Positions 17,905 through 27,119 of a stretch of DNA of 64,000 nt are shown piece after piece. The number at the start of each line of letters is the position of its first letter. The stretch's first letter is position 1. The stretch lies in assembly GCA_016927595.1 (NCBI GenBank), contig JAFGMI010000041.1:43156-107155 (forward strand), given 5' to 3'. A program made the translations under genes and the position numbers. The notes under the pieces are model-generated. The model did not search any database and was not told where the DNA came from. It worked only from the letters and a program-made list of their open reading frames with translations. The DNA is from Melioribacteraceae bacterium (lineage in GTDB: Bacteria; Bacteroidota; Ignavibacteria; Ignavibacteriales; Melioribacteraceae).

Positions 17905-18891
17905 TTAAATTTTATTCATTGAGTTAAAGTAAAATTCTTCCTTCGACAAATCCAGGTAAGAATACTCAGCCTTCAGCCGTTCAATATAATTAAGATTGTT
18001 TTCAGCAAATTCCATGCTTTTTGCCGAAAGCGGATTTCTGATCCTGTGGTTAACGGCATTGTTCAATTTTTGAAGCTTGCCAACAATTTCTAAACATCTA
18101 TCTGACAGAAATGATTCCATAAATTTTTGCCAGATATATTCTACGGCAATCGTATTTGGATGAAGCAAATCTTCCTTATAAAACCTGTAGTCACGCAGAT
18201 CATCCATCATTATTTCATAAGATGAAAAATACTCGCAGTTTTTATAATTTTTGACAATTTTATTCACTGCAACAATCAGCTGCGCTTTGCTTAACTGGTT
18301 TTCTACAGCGCCGTCTTTCCAGTGCCTTATCGGCGATACCGTAAATACAATTTTTACATCGGGATTTATTCTTGAAAGCAGATCCACCGTATTTCCGGCA
18401 GCATAGTAAATTTCATCCGGACTCAGCAAAATCCTCTCGAAATGGCTTTGAGGAATTTTATGGCAATTCGATACTATTATGTTTTTTTCAATATGCTTAT
18501 AAACGAATGACGTTCCGTAAGTAATAATTATATGATCGATACTTTTTAAGAACTGTATCGCCTCATACACTTTTTCATTAATTTTTTTCAGACATTCTTC
18601 CTTATCATGATGCGAATAATCCGAATGGTGATAAAAGCTGTGCCATTCACCCTGATTTTGCACCAAATCACTCCCGCTAAATTTTTTCTCATCCGCCAGA
18701 ATCTGAAGAGAGTTTAATATCGAGACGGGATTGTAAAGTACTCCGAATGGATTTTGAAGAATGGAAAATTTATACTGCCGGAAATATTCAGCAATATTAT
18801 CCGCGAAACATGAACCTATTGTCAGTATCTTTTCATTATGCTCAATAGGGAATTCAGATTTATGTGGATTTATTTCCGTTCGTAATTTCAA
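17905..18891 (-). CDS. GSCFA-domain protein (SGNH-like)
   Basis: This 328-residue protein is named for its family motif GSCFADNI (about residues 27-34), in which the Ser is the presumed nucleophile. Further blocks are IITYGTSFVYKH, FTVSPIRHWKDG and a late DLLHPNTIAVEYIW, which supplies the Asp-x-x-His of SGNH hydrolases. No signal peptide is seen. The substrate is unknown; an esterase or acyl transfer role is typical of the fold. It lies upstream of the cys leader in the same direction, 110 bp away, and is probably separately transcribed. Confidence 0.85.
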   Translation of the reverse strand: MKLRTEINPHKSEFPIEHNEKILTIGSCFADNIAEYFRQYKFSILQNPFGVLYNPVSILNSLQILADEKKFSGSDLVQNQGEWHSFYHHSDYSHHDKEECLKKINEKVYEAIQFLKSIDHIIITYGTSFVYKHIEKNIIVSNCHKIPQSHFERILLSPDEIYYAAGNTVDLLSRINPDVKIVFTVSPIRHWKDGAVENQLSKAQLIVAVNKIVKNYKNCEYFSSYEIMMDDLRDYRFYKEDLLHPNTIAVEYIWQKFMESFLSDRCLEIVGKLQKLNNAVNHRIRNPLSAKSMEFAENNLNYIERLKAEYSYLDLSKEEFYFNSMNKI

Positions 18892-19201
18892 AATATTTCT
18901 ACTATTTTATTTGTGAATCACGATATTAAAAATAGTAATATTTGCTAATAATGGTAATTAAGATAATTAGCCTATAATACGCTAAGATATAAGAAATTGT
19001 ATTAAATTTGAATCATAGTTTTTGTATAAAGATTCAAAATTGTAAATATATTTCATGTGAACCAAAATAATTACGCTGGGAAAGTAATTTTTAGAGAAAT
19101 CGAATATTATTTTATTTATTGTTGAAATTGCTCTCAGAAAATTTTTTTAAGTCCGCAATATTTTTTAATAAGAATATAAATTCATTTTAGGAGTTTATAA
19201 G
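18892..19201. other. AT-rich divergent intergenic region
   Basis: These 310 bp separate the leftward GSCFA gene from the rightward SPFH-like gene, so both promoters should lie here. A TATAAT at about 18973 and a small palindrome GTGAATCAC at 18913-18921 are visible. I see no ORF, RNA structure or longer repeat. Confidence 0.5.
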
Positions 19202-20152
19202 ATGGAACTGGCTATCATTATAATACTTGCTGTAATTTTAGTGGTAATTCTGGCGGAATACAGAATAAGAAAACCGGGACAGATTGTGGTTTACGAATCA
19301 AACGGAAACGTCAGACTCAGGCAATCCAAAATTTATCCGCAGCATTTCAGTCTGCCTATCGCTGTAACCACGCAATCTTTTACCACAAGTTTCGAAGCTG
19401 AAGTTAAAGGTAAAATTGCATTGAATGTAAAAATAACTTCTACCGTTTCTCCTTCGATTAAGAATATTTCACAATTAATTAAGGTAGGCGGCTGGGAAAA
19501 AAATGTTCTTTCTGTTGCCGCAAAGGAACTTGAGGTGATATTACAGAACCTTGTAAAGAATTTTACTGAGCAGCTTGATATTGATTCAATAAGTTCGGAA
19601 AAAGTATATAATCATATCCATGAAAATACAGATGCTATCACTCAGAAACTCGGAGTTGAAATTCTTTCTCTTGCGATACAAAATCTTGAACCAACAGATA
19701 AAAAGATTTCCGATGCAATAAGGCAGAAAGAAGAAGCCAGAATTATGGAAGAAACCGAAAAAACGAATCAGAAAGCAAGAATAAATGCAGCGGGAACCAA
19801 GCTGAAAGCCGATGAAGAAATTATGAACATGGAACATGAACTCGAACTCAAAAAATTTAATCTCAGGGATATTGAATTTGAGAAGGAAACTTCCATAGAA
19901 AACAAGCGTTTGCAGGAAGAATTAAAACGCAGCAAGATGAGACTTGAAGTAGAGAAAGAAGAAGTTGAAATGCTTAAGAATAATCCCGAGCTGCTTTTAT
20001 TAACTCCTCAGATGGCGCGACTGGCGGAAGCGAGTCAGAACCTGAAAAATGCAAAAACTATTGTTTCACTAGGCGACCTGGATCAGGGTTCCGAATTGAC
20101 GGATATGTTCAAAAATCTGGTAAAAAAAATCACCGGCAGCACCGATAAATAA
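19202..20152 (+). CDS. Membrane-anchored SPFH/band-7-like protein
   Basis: This 316-residue protein has an N-terminal membrane anchor (residues 1-19) and then a band-7-like beta region ending in an SQLIKVGGWEKNVLSVAAKELE segment. A long charged coiled coil (about 170-270) follows, with a short C-terminal domain. This order matches stomatin/flotillin-type scaffolds, which oligomerise at membranes. GGAG lies upstream of the ATG. It is 24 bp before the giant aminotransferase-PEPC gene, which suggests a shared transcript and perhaps membrane tethering of that enzyme. The family call rests on architecture. Confidence 0.65.
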   Translation: MELAIIIILAVILVVILAEYRIRKPGQIVVYESNGNVRLRQSKIYPQHFSLPIAVTTQSFTTSFEAEVKGKIALNVKITSTVSPSIKNISQLIKVGGWEKNVLSVAAKELEVILQNLVKNFTEQLDIDSISSEKVYNHIHENTDAITQKLGVEILSLAIQNLEPTDKKISDAIRQKEEARIMEETEKTNQKARINAAGTKLKADEEIMNMEHELELKKFNLRDIEFEKETSIENKRLQEELKRSKMRLEVEKEEVEMLKNNPELLLLTPQMARLAEASQNLKNAKTIVSLGDLDQGSELTDMFKNLVKKITGSTDK

Positions 20153-20176
20153 TCTGAAATAAGAATAATTCACAGC

Positions 20177-23100
20177 ATGAACAGTATCGGGGAAATACTC
20201 AGAACTTATTTCAGACTGCGTCCGCTAAAACAAGCCAAGGTCTCTGAAATAAGTGAAGCTACAGCAGCATCCTCATTACCGCCGAATGAGAGAGTAAATT
20301 TCCATATCGGTAATCCGGTAATGGATGAGGAACTTGTCCTTAAATATCTCAGCTACGTGCTCGATATCGGAAACAGTTATGACCTAAAGGAATACAATCC
20401 GGACGAAATAGCCGAGATTCTGGATCTTGATACAAACAAATTTAATATGCTGGATTTATTCTATGAAAGCATCAAAAAAAGCTCGCCCTATCTTCCGAGA
20501 GGCGGATTTAACAGAACTAATCCGAACGAGCTGGTTAAAATTTTCCATAAATGGCTTTGTGAGGAACAGCAGGAGCCTTTAACATATGATCTCGGAGAGA
20601 AATCCGGGAAACGCGAATTAATTATCTGCAGCGGTGGTAAGTGGGAAGCATTGAGAGTTTTCATGCATTCACTTAATGATTATTTTTTACTGACTCCCGT
20701 GAATGTATTATTCTTTAATCTTTCGGTTCCCGATCATCTGAAAAACTTTAAGCATCTTAAAATTCATAATATCGATGTTGATGAAGCAGCACTAATAAAA
20801 TTTTTAAGGGATTTCACTTCCGGCGAAAAAACAGTTCCATTATTTCTGGTTCTTGGAGATTTAATAAGCGAAGAAACCCGCAGAGAGCTGAGAAGTTCGG
20901 CATTAAAATCTCCGTTATTATTTGTCGAGTTCAATGATGCAATTAATCAGCATTCACTTGCGCGCGAAGCCGGTCTGCAGGATATAGTGCTGAGATTCCT
21001 TTCCCCGGCGGTGTTTAACAGGAAACTTAAAAAATTTCCCTTAACATTTGCAGCAGGCAATGCAGACTATCTTAAAGTTGTGGAAACAACCCATTTTCAG
21101 TTGAAAGGTACGCCAAGTGCTTCCGAGGTGGAGTTATTAACCTATCTCTGCAAGAATCAACTTCCTGTAACAGAAGAAAAACAAGCCGCTTCCGATTATA
21201 AACCGGAAACAATTATTAAAGCAGGTGCAAATAATATACTTCATGAAACCTCAATTGTAACTTCAGATTTCATTAACCGGATTGAAAGGATTACCGCTTC
21301 TGCCGGAAATATAGCACAGAAGATTTCTGATAAGGGTTATGCTTTTACTGACAATCTTTCACTGTTGAAAAACAGATTTCTAAGAGCAACGGATTCGTTC
21401 GCTCACTTTGATGCATTCAGTCTGATGGAAAAAATAATCAACCAGATCGACGACAAGTCCATGTTGAACGAACTGGCTGATAATTTTGCCACGGTCTTCG
21501 CAGCTAATCAAACAATGTATGATTCCTCGAAACTATCTGTTGTCAGCGGTTCCTCACGAACTGCCCTCAGCTTGTTGGGTTTTCACTGCGGAGTAGAAGA
21601 GGTAATTTCCTGTGATTTAAGCTGGACTTATGAGCATTGTTTCCCGAAAACCACTATTGTACCCCTCACCGATGATTACGAGATGGATACTGAAAAAATT
21701 ATCCGTACGGTTTCAGGAAAAATTGAGAACCGGCTTAAAACCGATAATATTGCTTTTGCAATTAATAATCCTCACAATGCAACCGGAAAAATTTTTGAAA
21801 GCAAGAATTTGAAAAATCTAATTTGCTGGCTGCTCGAAAACGATGTTTTTATAATTGATGACCTGGCTTATCAGAATGTTTTACCGGAAAATTCGATTAT
21901 AGGTCCCAAGACGGTTAAACAATACGCAATCGATCTGATGCAGGAGGGGCGAATCACAGGTAAACAAATCAGGAAAGTTATCACTGTTCATTCATTATCC
22001 AAAACCGACGGCTTCGCGGGAGCGCGTCTAACGGTGGTCGAAATACCTGACAGTAAAATGAATGAAAAATTTAATAAGACATTACGAAACGTGAAATTGA
22101 ACATAATGGCTGTTTTCCTGGCGTATTTGTTTTACAGAAACAGAAAAGAACTGATAGATAATTACTGGTTGCTGAGGAATAATATACTGGGACAGAGGCT
22201 GAATGCACTTCTTGAGTCTAACCGTGAATTGCCGTCCAGCAGGAACCCGTTTGATATTAAAATCATACCACCGCAGGGAGGCATGTATCCACGAATGGAA
22301 ATCAACAAACTTCCCGATGGTTTGTCTCTCGACTGGCTTTCTTCGGGATTAGCATCACAAGGAATCGGTCTTGTTCCTTTATCTACCTTTGCAAGATCCT
22401 CAAAAGGATTCGAACTTGGAAGAATCGCATTTCGTTTGACACTCGGTGGAAGCGACAATTGCGAGCAGCTTCTGACAAAAACGAGAAGAGTTCTGATAGA
22501 TCTGAACCGGATAATTGCAGAAGAAAAAACCAAATACAACAGGATCGAACTTTCAAAAAGATACAGTTTTAATATATCAACCAATGAAAAGGCAAAGTCT
22601 CATCTTTTCTGGAATAATTTAATTACTGAAGTAGCCAAAGACGCTGCTTCGACTATTACTTCGCATAAATCAGGAATTCTTTTAAACGGTGACAAAGAAA
22701 AGATATTGCACTTATTCATTTACCAGTATCTGCCTCAGCGACTGCGTAAACTTGAAGTCAGCTTTAACGATCAGATCGAAGTATTGAATGCAACAGTCAA
22801 CCGTATTCGAAATAGCAAGAAAAGTGTGTTCGCCGATGAACTGCGCAAAGAGTTTTATAAGGATAACCTCGGGGAAAGAGAAGAGCGATTTAAGAAACGA
22901 ATATTCGACCGAACTGTTCATCCGACGCAAATATATTCGATTGAACTGGATGCTATTCTTAATTATTTTGTTGATAATTTCATCAGGGGAAAGCAATTCA
23001 ATAATGCTGATATTAGACGGTTCTCAAATTCGTTAATCAACGAGTATCTGGGCACTACCGTTGCTATAAATTCAATTGAAGAATCCGATGAGCTTATTTA

Positions 23101-25789
23101 CGATCTCCGCTCGCATATTCAGGCGGAATTATTCAGCAACGTTTATACAGACAGCCCCTATGAAATTTTTCTTTCATTCTGGGGAGATTGGGACGGATCA
23201 AGCAGACCTTCCGGACAGGGACATAGGCTCGTAGCAGCAACTGTTCTCGAAAATGTTAGTCAACTTGCCGAGATTGTAAAGATAATACACAGCATTGATA
23301 AATCGGTAACGATCGACACCGAACTAATTGAGGAGATTACCGGGTTACCAAATCTGAATAAAGAATTCTGGAATCTGCTGAATGAAATTACAGCTCTTAC
23401 CAATCAACTTGAAAAAAGGTACCGAAGTGTACTCCCTTTTTCAATCGAATCAGGTCGAATCAGAAGACTCGGGGTGAAACTGGGAGTTGCGAAAGATCCG
23501 CTTACAAGACTCTGGCAGCATAACGACAGCCTGGAACAGAGAATGCTGAACCTGAGGCTGAAGCGCAGGGAACGACTTGAATTTTACTTCAGATTAAACA
23601 AAAAGTTAAGAAAAGCATTATTCAATCTTATCCCGGCTATAATTAGCAACAGTGGTAACAATGACTTATTATTTAAAGCCGCATCATACCGCGACCTGTT
23701 GAAAAGATTCGTACTTACACCAAGGATACATCAGAAACTGATAACTGCGAATGACCAGTTTTCAATAAATACAACCGTATACAACCTCACCGAGATCAAT
23801 GAAATCTCGGGTAAGTACGGAAACCCGGGAATGGTTATGGGGTTACAGGTTAGTATGTCCACTACTCCCGAATCATTAATTTCACTTGAGCGGAAATTAA
23901 GTTCCGAAAGACAGAGGGTGTTGAATAATAATCCCGGTGTAATTCTGCCCCATGTATGGTGTATACCTCTGCTGGAAGATATTGATACCGTACGAAGCGT
24001 TGACAACTATCTTGATAAGATTTGGAATTATGCTGCTCAGAGCCGCGGTATCGATCAGGATACAGGTCAAAGGTTCTCACAGATAATTTGCGAAGTATTC
24101 ATTGCCGGATCGGATTTAAGTCAGCAGGTTGGACAAACTGCTTCTTGGGATCAATATAACAGAGCAAAATATAAAATAGCAGAATGGCTGGCTAAAAGAG
24201 GTCTTGCCAAAGAAGTACGAATGAAACTCGGTAGCGGTGAACCAATGCAGCGGCAGGGCGGTTATTACGCTGATTTTTCGGGCAAGCCTGCATTTGTGGA
24301 AAATAATAACAATGAAGAATTATTCAGGAAGCACTTACGCGATTCAACCATTAAAAGCACCGAGTTTGCACGCACACCTTTACACGGTGTTATGGCAAGA
24401 GGCGATCTGCAGACATTTCAGAGTAATGTATCGGAAAAGATAAGGAGACTGACGCTTCAAAAAAGGGCAGATCTTTTCTATCATGTGCAGCAATCCCAGA
24501 AAAATCATTTAAGCGAGCTGGAACGCGCATCGGAACCGTTTATGCTGACAAGGTTAAAAGCTGAATCCCGAAATCTGCAGGAAATAAAGAGAATTACTAT
24601 CGGGAAAACAGATGAGGTTTTTGATTCATTCGTAGAAATAACGAAAAAGAATTTTAGAAACATACTCTACGGAACCGAGGAAGACGTTCTAGGAATCCAT
24701 GTTGTATCTTATTTCATTTCACGTACAACTCCGACTTTAAGAGACCGACCAACCGTACGTCCGAGTCAGAATATGGGAGGTGATAAAAGTCAGAAAATTC
24801 TTGAGCGAATCGCTTCGACAATCCCGTTGTCAAAACACGGCAGTTTATTACGGGCAATAGGACATAATAAAGCACAGACAATGATACTCGGAATTAATCA
24901 GCTGACCACGGGTTTGTTCAGATCCCTTAAGGAATTTTCACAGAAAGAATTCACACAGGGTAAAGGGTTCATACTGCTTTCTGACAAAATAATGCCGAGA
25001 CTCCCTGTTTATGAAATTTTAATTACGCTACGAAATTATCATGACAGGGATTTATTATTCTTCAATAGAATGCAGTCGAGTTTTCCGGCAGGATTAACCT
25101 CATTTTCGCTTCTGAGAGAAGACATCGATTCATTCGAAGAATATATTCCGCTTATGCAGAAAGAACTACTGCGGAGGCATGGTGTGGCAGTTGCCGAGTT
25201 TTTTAACGGAGATAATTTTATCCCGGAGTTATTGCCTACACTCAGACCTGATCTCGCGGTATTGCTCCAGCCTGATCTGTTTAATACTGACTCATCCGCC
25301 ATTTTTAATGCGAATGAAAACAAGATCGAAAGCGGATGGCTTGGGGAATTTAACAAACTTCTCAGTACACCGCTTACAATTGCGAAATGGCGGGAAAAGA
25401 TCTGGGCACTTCTCGAAGCACCTGTAAAGGCTCAGGTAAAGTCATTTGTTGAGCTGGCAATAGCATTGAATTCCCTTTCGAAGGATGCAGGAGGAGCCGA
25501 GTTCAATCTTTCCTCAGGTTCAATTAAAAAGGTGAAGTACGAAACCAGTCTCTCCGATTTGCTGCGGGGGAAAGTGGATGATTCCATGCGACAGTTTCTT
25601 TCTGCTGCCGTTCATTATCTGACACGACTGCCGGATGAAGTGGTTGAGGTACCGATCGACATTGTCAGAGCATTAAAAGAAGTAGAACGACTTTTAAGAA
25701 TTGAGGAACAAGCTCTGGACAAGAAACAGCAGGAATTACTAAACTTTTACATTCTTCAAATTGCCCGTTTAGTTGGTGAAAGCGGATAA
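20177..25789 (+). CDS. Giant aminotransferase / PEP-carboxylase-like fusion protein
   Basis: This is a single uninterrupted 1870-residue frame. Residues 1-400 look like a decayed aminotransferase fold (FHIGNP, LIICSGGKWEALRVF) without a PLP lysine. Residues about 400-790 are a class I/II aminotransferase with SGSSRTALSL, NNPHNATGK (530-538), IIDDLAYQN (Tyr565), PLP-binding Lys609 in HSLSKTDGFAGARL and a C-terminal Arg in RIAFRLTLGG. Residues about 840-1870 track bacterial PEP carboxylase: HPTQ with His915, GDWDG at 1003-1007, IPLLED at 1263-1268, SDLSQ with Asp1313 and MQR with Arg1359. The spacing resembles E. coli PEPC. Several substrate-site residues differ (see findings). PEPC makes oxaloacetate from PEP and bicarbonate, and an aminotransferase would convert that to aspartate. 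The downstream pckA and aminotransferases fit this. Confidence 0.78.
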   Translation: MNSIGEILRTYFRLRPLKQAKVSEISEATAASSLPPNERVNFHIGNPVMDEELVLKYLSYVLDIGNSYDLKEYNPDEIAEILDLDTNKFNMLDLFYESIKKSSPYLPRGGFNRTNPNELVKIFHKWLCEEQQEPLTYDLGEKSGKRELIICSGGKWEALRVFMHSLNDYFLLTPVNVLFFNLSVPDHLKNFKHLKIHNIDVDEAALIKFLRDFTSGEKTVPLFLVLGDLISEETRRELRSSALKSPLLFVEFNDAINQHSLAREAGLQDIVLRFLSPAVFNRKLKKFPLTFAAGNADYLKVVETTHFQLKGTPSASEVELLTYLCKNQLPVTEEKQAASDYKPETIIKAGANNILHETSIVTSDFINRIERITASAGNIAQKISDKGYAFTDNLSLLKNRFLRATDSFAHFDAFSLMEKIINQIDDKSMLNELADNFATVFAANQTMYDSSKLSVVSGSSRTALSLLGFHCGVEEVISCDLSWTYEHCFPKTTIVPLTDDYEMDTEKIIRTVSGKIENRLKTDNIAFAINNPHNATGKIFESKNLKNLICWLLENDVFIIDDLAYQNVLPENSIIGPKTVKQYAIDLMQEGRITGKQIRKVITVHSLSKTDGFAGARLTVVEIPDSKMNEKFNKTLRNVKLNIMAVFLAYLFYRNRKELIDNYWLLRNNILGQRLNALLESNRELPSSRNPFDIKIIPPQGGMYPRMEINKLPDGLSLDWLSSGLASQGIGLVPLSTFARSSKGFELGRIAFRLTLGGSDNCEQLLTKTRRVLIDLNRIIAEEKTKYNRIELSKRYSFNISTNEKAKSHLFWNNLITEVAKDAASTITSHKSGILLNGDKEKILHLFIYQYLPQRLRKLEVSFNDQIEVLNATVNRIRNSKKSVFADELRKEFYKDNLGEREERFKKRIFDRTVHPTQIYSIELDAILNYFVDNFIRGKQFNNADIRRFSNSLINEYLGTTVAINSIEESDELIYDLRSHIQAELFSNVYTDSPYEIFLSFWGDWDGSSRPSGQGHRLVAATVLENVSQLAEIVKIIHSIDKSVTIDTELIEEITGLPNLNKEFWNLLNEITALTNQLEKRYRSVLPFSIESGRIRRLGVKLGVAKDPLTRLWQHNDSLEQRMLNLRLKRRERLEFYFRLNKKLRKALFNLIPAIISNSGNNDLLFKAASYRDLLKRFVLTPRIHQKLITANDQFSINTTVYNLTEINEISGKYGNPGMVMGLQVSMSTTPESLISLERKLSSERQRVLNNNPGVILPHVWCIPLLEDIDTVRSVDNYLDKIWNYAAQSRGIDQDTGQRFSQIICEVFIAGSDLSQQVGQTASWDQYNRAKYKIAEWLAKRGLAKEVRMKLGSGEPMQRQGGYYADFSGKPAFVENNNNEELFRKHLRDSTIKSTEFARTPLHGVMARGDLQTFQSNVSEKIRRLTLQKRADLFYHVQQSQKNHLSELERASEPFMLTRLKAESRNLQEIKRITIGKTDEVFDSFVEITKKNFRNILYGTEEDVLGIHVVSYFISRTTPTLRDRPTVRPSQNMGGDKSQKILERIASTIPLSKHGSLLRAIGHNKAQTMILGINQLTTGLFRSLKEFSQKEFTQGKGFILLSDKIMPRLPVYEILITLRNYHDRDLLFFNRMQSSFPAGLTSFSLLREDIDSFEEYIPLMQKELLRRHGVAVAEFFNGDNFIPELLPTLRPDLAVLLQPDLFNTDSSAIFNANENKIESGWLGEFNKLLSTPLTIAKWREKIWALLEAPVKAQVKSFVELAIALNSLSKDAGGAEFNLSSGSIKKVKYETSLSDLLRGKVDDSMRQFLSAAVHYLTRLPDEVVEVPIDIVRALKEVERLLRIEEQALDKKQQELLNFYILQIARLVGESG

Positions 25790-25901
25790 CAATTCAATAT
25801 AACTTTTAATTCATTCAAATATTCTTGTTTGCCAATTTATTATCAGATATTTTTGGATATTAGTATTCTAATATTTTATTAAATTTTTCAAAAGGTCTGA
25901 T

Positions 25902-27119
25902 ATGAGTCTTAGTCAAATTGCCCGATCAATCAGTCCCTCCCCGACACTAGCCCTTAATGAAAAAGCAGCAATATTAAGAGAAAAAGGTGATCCGGTAATT
26001 CACCTCGGTGGGGGCGAACCGAAAAGCAGAGCACCGATGGACGCGATAATGGCTGCTGTATCGCATCTGAACTCCGGTGAAATCCGTTACGCTCCGGCAG
26101 ACGGCATTCCGGCGCTTAAACAGGCGATAATACGTTACACTGAAGAACATTATAACCGTAAAGTATCACCGCTTCATGTTATGGCTTCGGGCGGTACCAA
26201 ACAAGCAATAATGGTAGCACTTCAGGCTGTTCTTAATCCGCAGGAAGAGGTTATTTTTCCGGCTCCTTACTGGGTCAGTTATCCTGAAATGGTTAAACTA
26301 TGCGGTGGAATACCTGTACCTGTTCTGCCTGAGGATGGAAGCTTTTACCCTACACTCAGAGACATCGAACAGCGTGTCTCATCGTATACAAAAGCTGTAA
26401 TTATAAATAGTCCGAATAATCCCACAGGTGCAATGTATTCCCGTGATTTCATATCCGACATTGTAGAATTCTGCGAGAGCCGCGGCATATATCTCATAAT
26501 GGATGATATTTACCACAAGCTTTTATTCGACGATAGAAAATTTATTAACTGTTACGAGTTTGCAAAGGACTTATCGGAAAACTCGAAACTCCTGGTAGTG
26601 AACGGTGTTTCGAAGGCTTATGCCATGCCCGGATTCAGAATCGGCTGGGCTGTAGGCAGTAAGAAATTGATAGAAGCCATGACTAACATCCAGGGACATC
26701 AAACATCTGGTCCGTCAATAATACTACAAAAAGCAGCTGCCGGAGCTCTGACCGGTATTCAGTCATGTGTCGAAAATCTGCGTATTACACTGGAGAACAA
26801 CCGTAATGTGATGATCGACCATCTAAGATCGTTTGAAGGAGTTAAAGTATCTGTACCCGACGGAACATTCTATACATTTGCCGATTTCAGTACTTATGAA
26901 AAAAACTCCCGAAAACTTTCAGATTTTCTTATCGAAAAAGTGCAGGTTCTCACAATGCCTGGTTCGGAATTCGGTCTTGACGGATTTCTCAGGTTAAGTT
27001 ACTGCGGCTCGCTTAAGGATATACGAGATGGAATTGAAAGGATGAAATGGGCACTTGATTTAAACTCTCCCAACGAACTTTATATCGGTGATCGCAAACT
27101 AGTGAGAGATTGGTCATGA
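25902..27119 (+). CDS. Class I/II PLP aminotransferase (aspartate aminotransferase-like)
   Basis: This 405-residue enzyme has the fold-type I motifs IHLGGGEP, ASGGTKQAI (cofactor phosphate), SPNNPTGAMY, MDDIYHKL and the PLP lysine Lys238 in NGVSKAYAMPGFRIGW. It resembles the Thermus-type aspartate/prephenate aminotransferases. AAAGG precedes the ATG by a few bases. Its TGA overlaps the ATG of pckA (ATGA), so the two are translationally coupled. That places oxaloacetate transamination next to oxaloacetate decarboxylation. Confidence 0.9.
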   Translation: MSLSQIARSISPSPTLALNEKAAILREKGDPVIHLGGGEPKSRAPMDAIMAAVSHLNSGEIRYAPADGIPALKQAIIRYTEEHYNRKVSPLHVMASGGTKQAIMVALQAVLNPQEEVIFPAPYWVSYPEMVKLCGGIPVPVLPEDGSFYPTLRDIEQRVSSYTKAVIINSPNNPTGAMYSRDFISDIVEFCESRGIYLIMDDIYHKLLFDDRKFINCYEFAKDLSENSKLLVVNGVSKAYAMPGFRIGWAVGSKKLIEAMTNIQGHQTSGPSIILQKAAAGALTGIQSCVENLRITLENNRNVMIDHLRSFEGVKVSVPDGTFYTFADFSTYEKNSRKLSDFLIEKVQVLTMPGSEFGLDGFLRLSYCGSLKDIRDGIERMKWALDLNSPNELYIGDRKLVRDWS

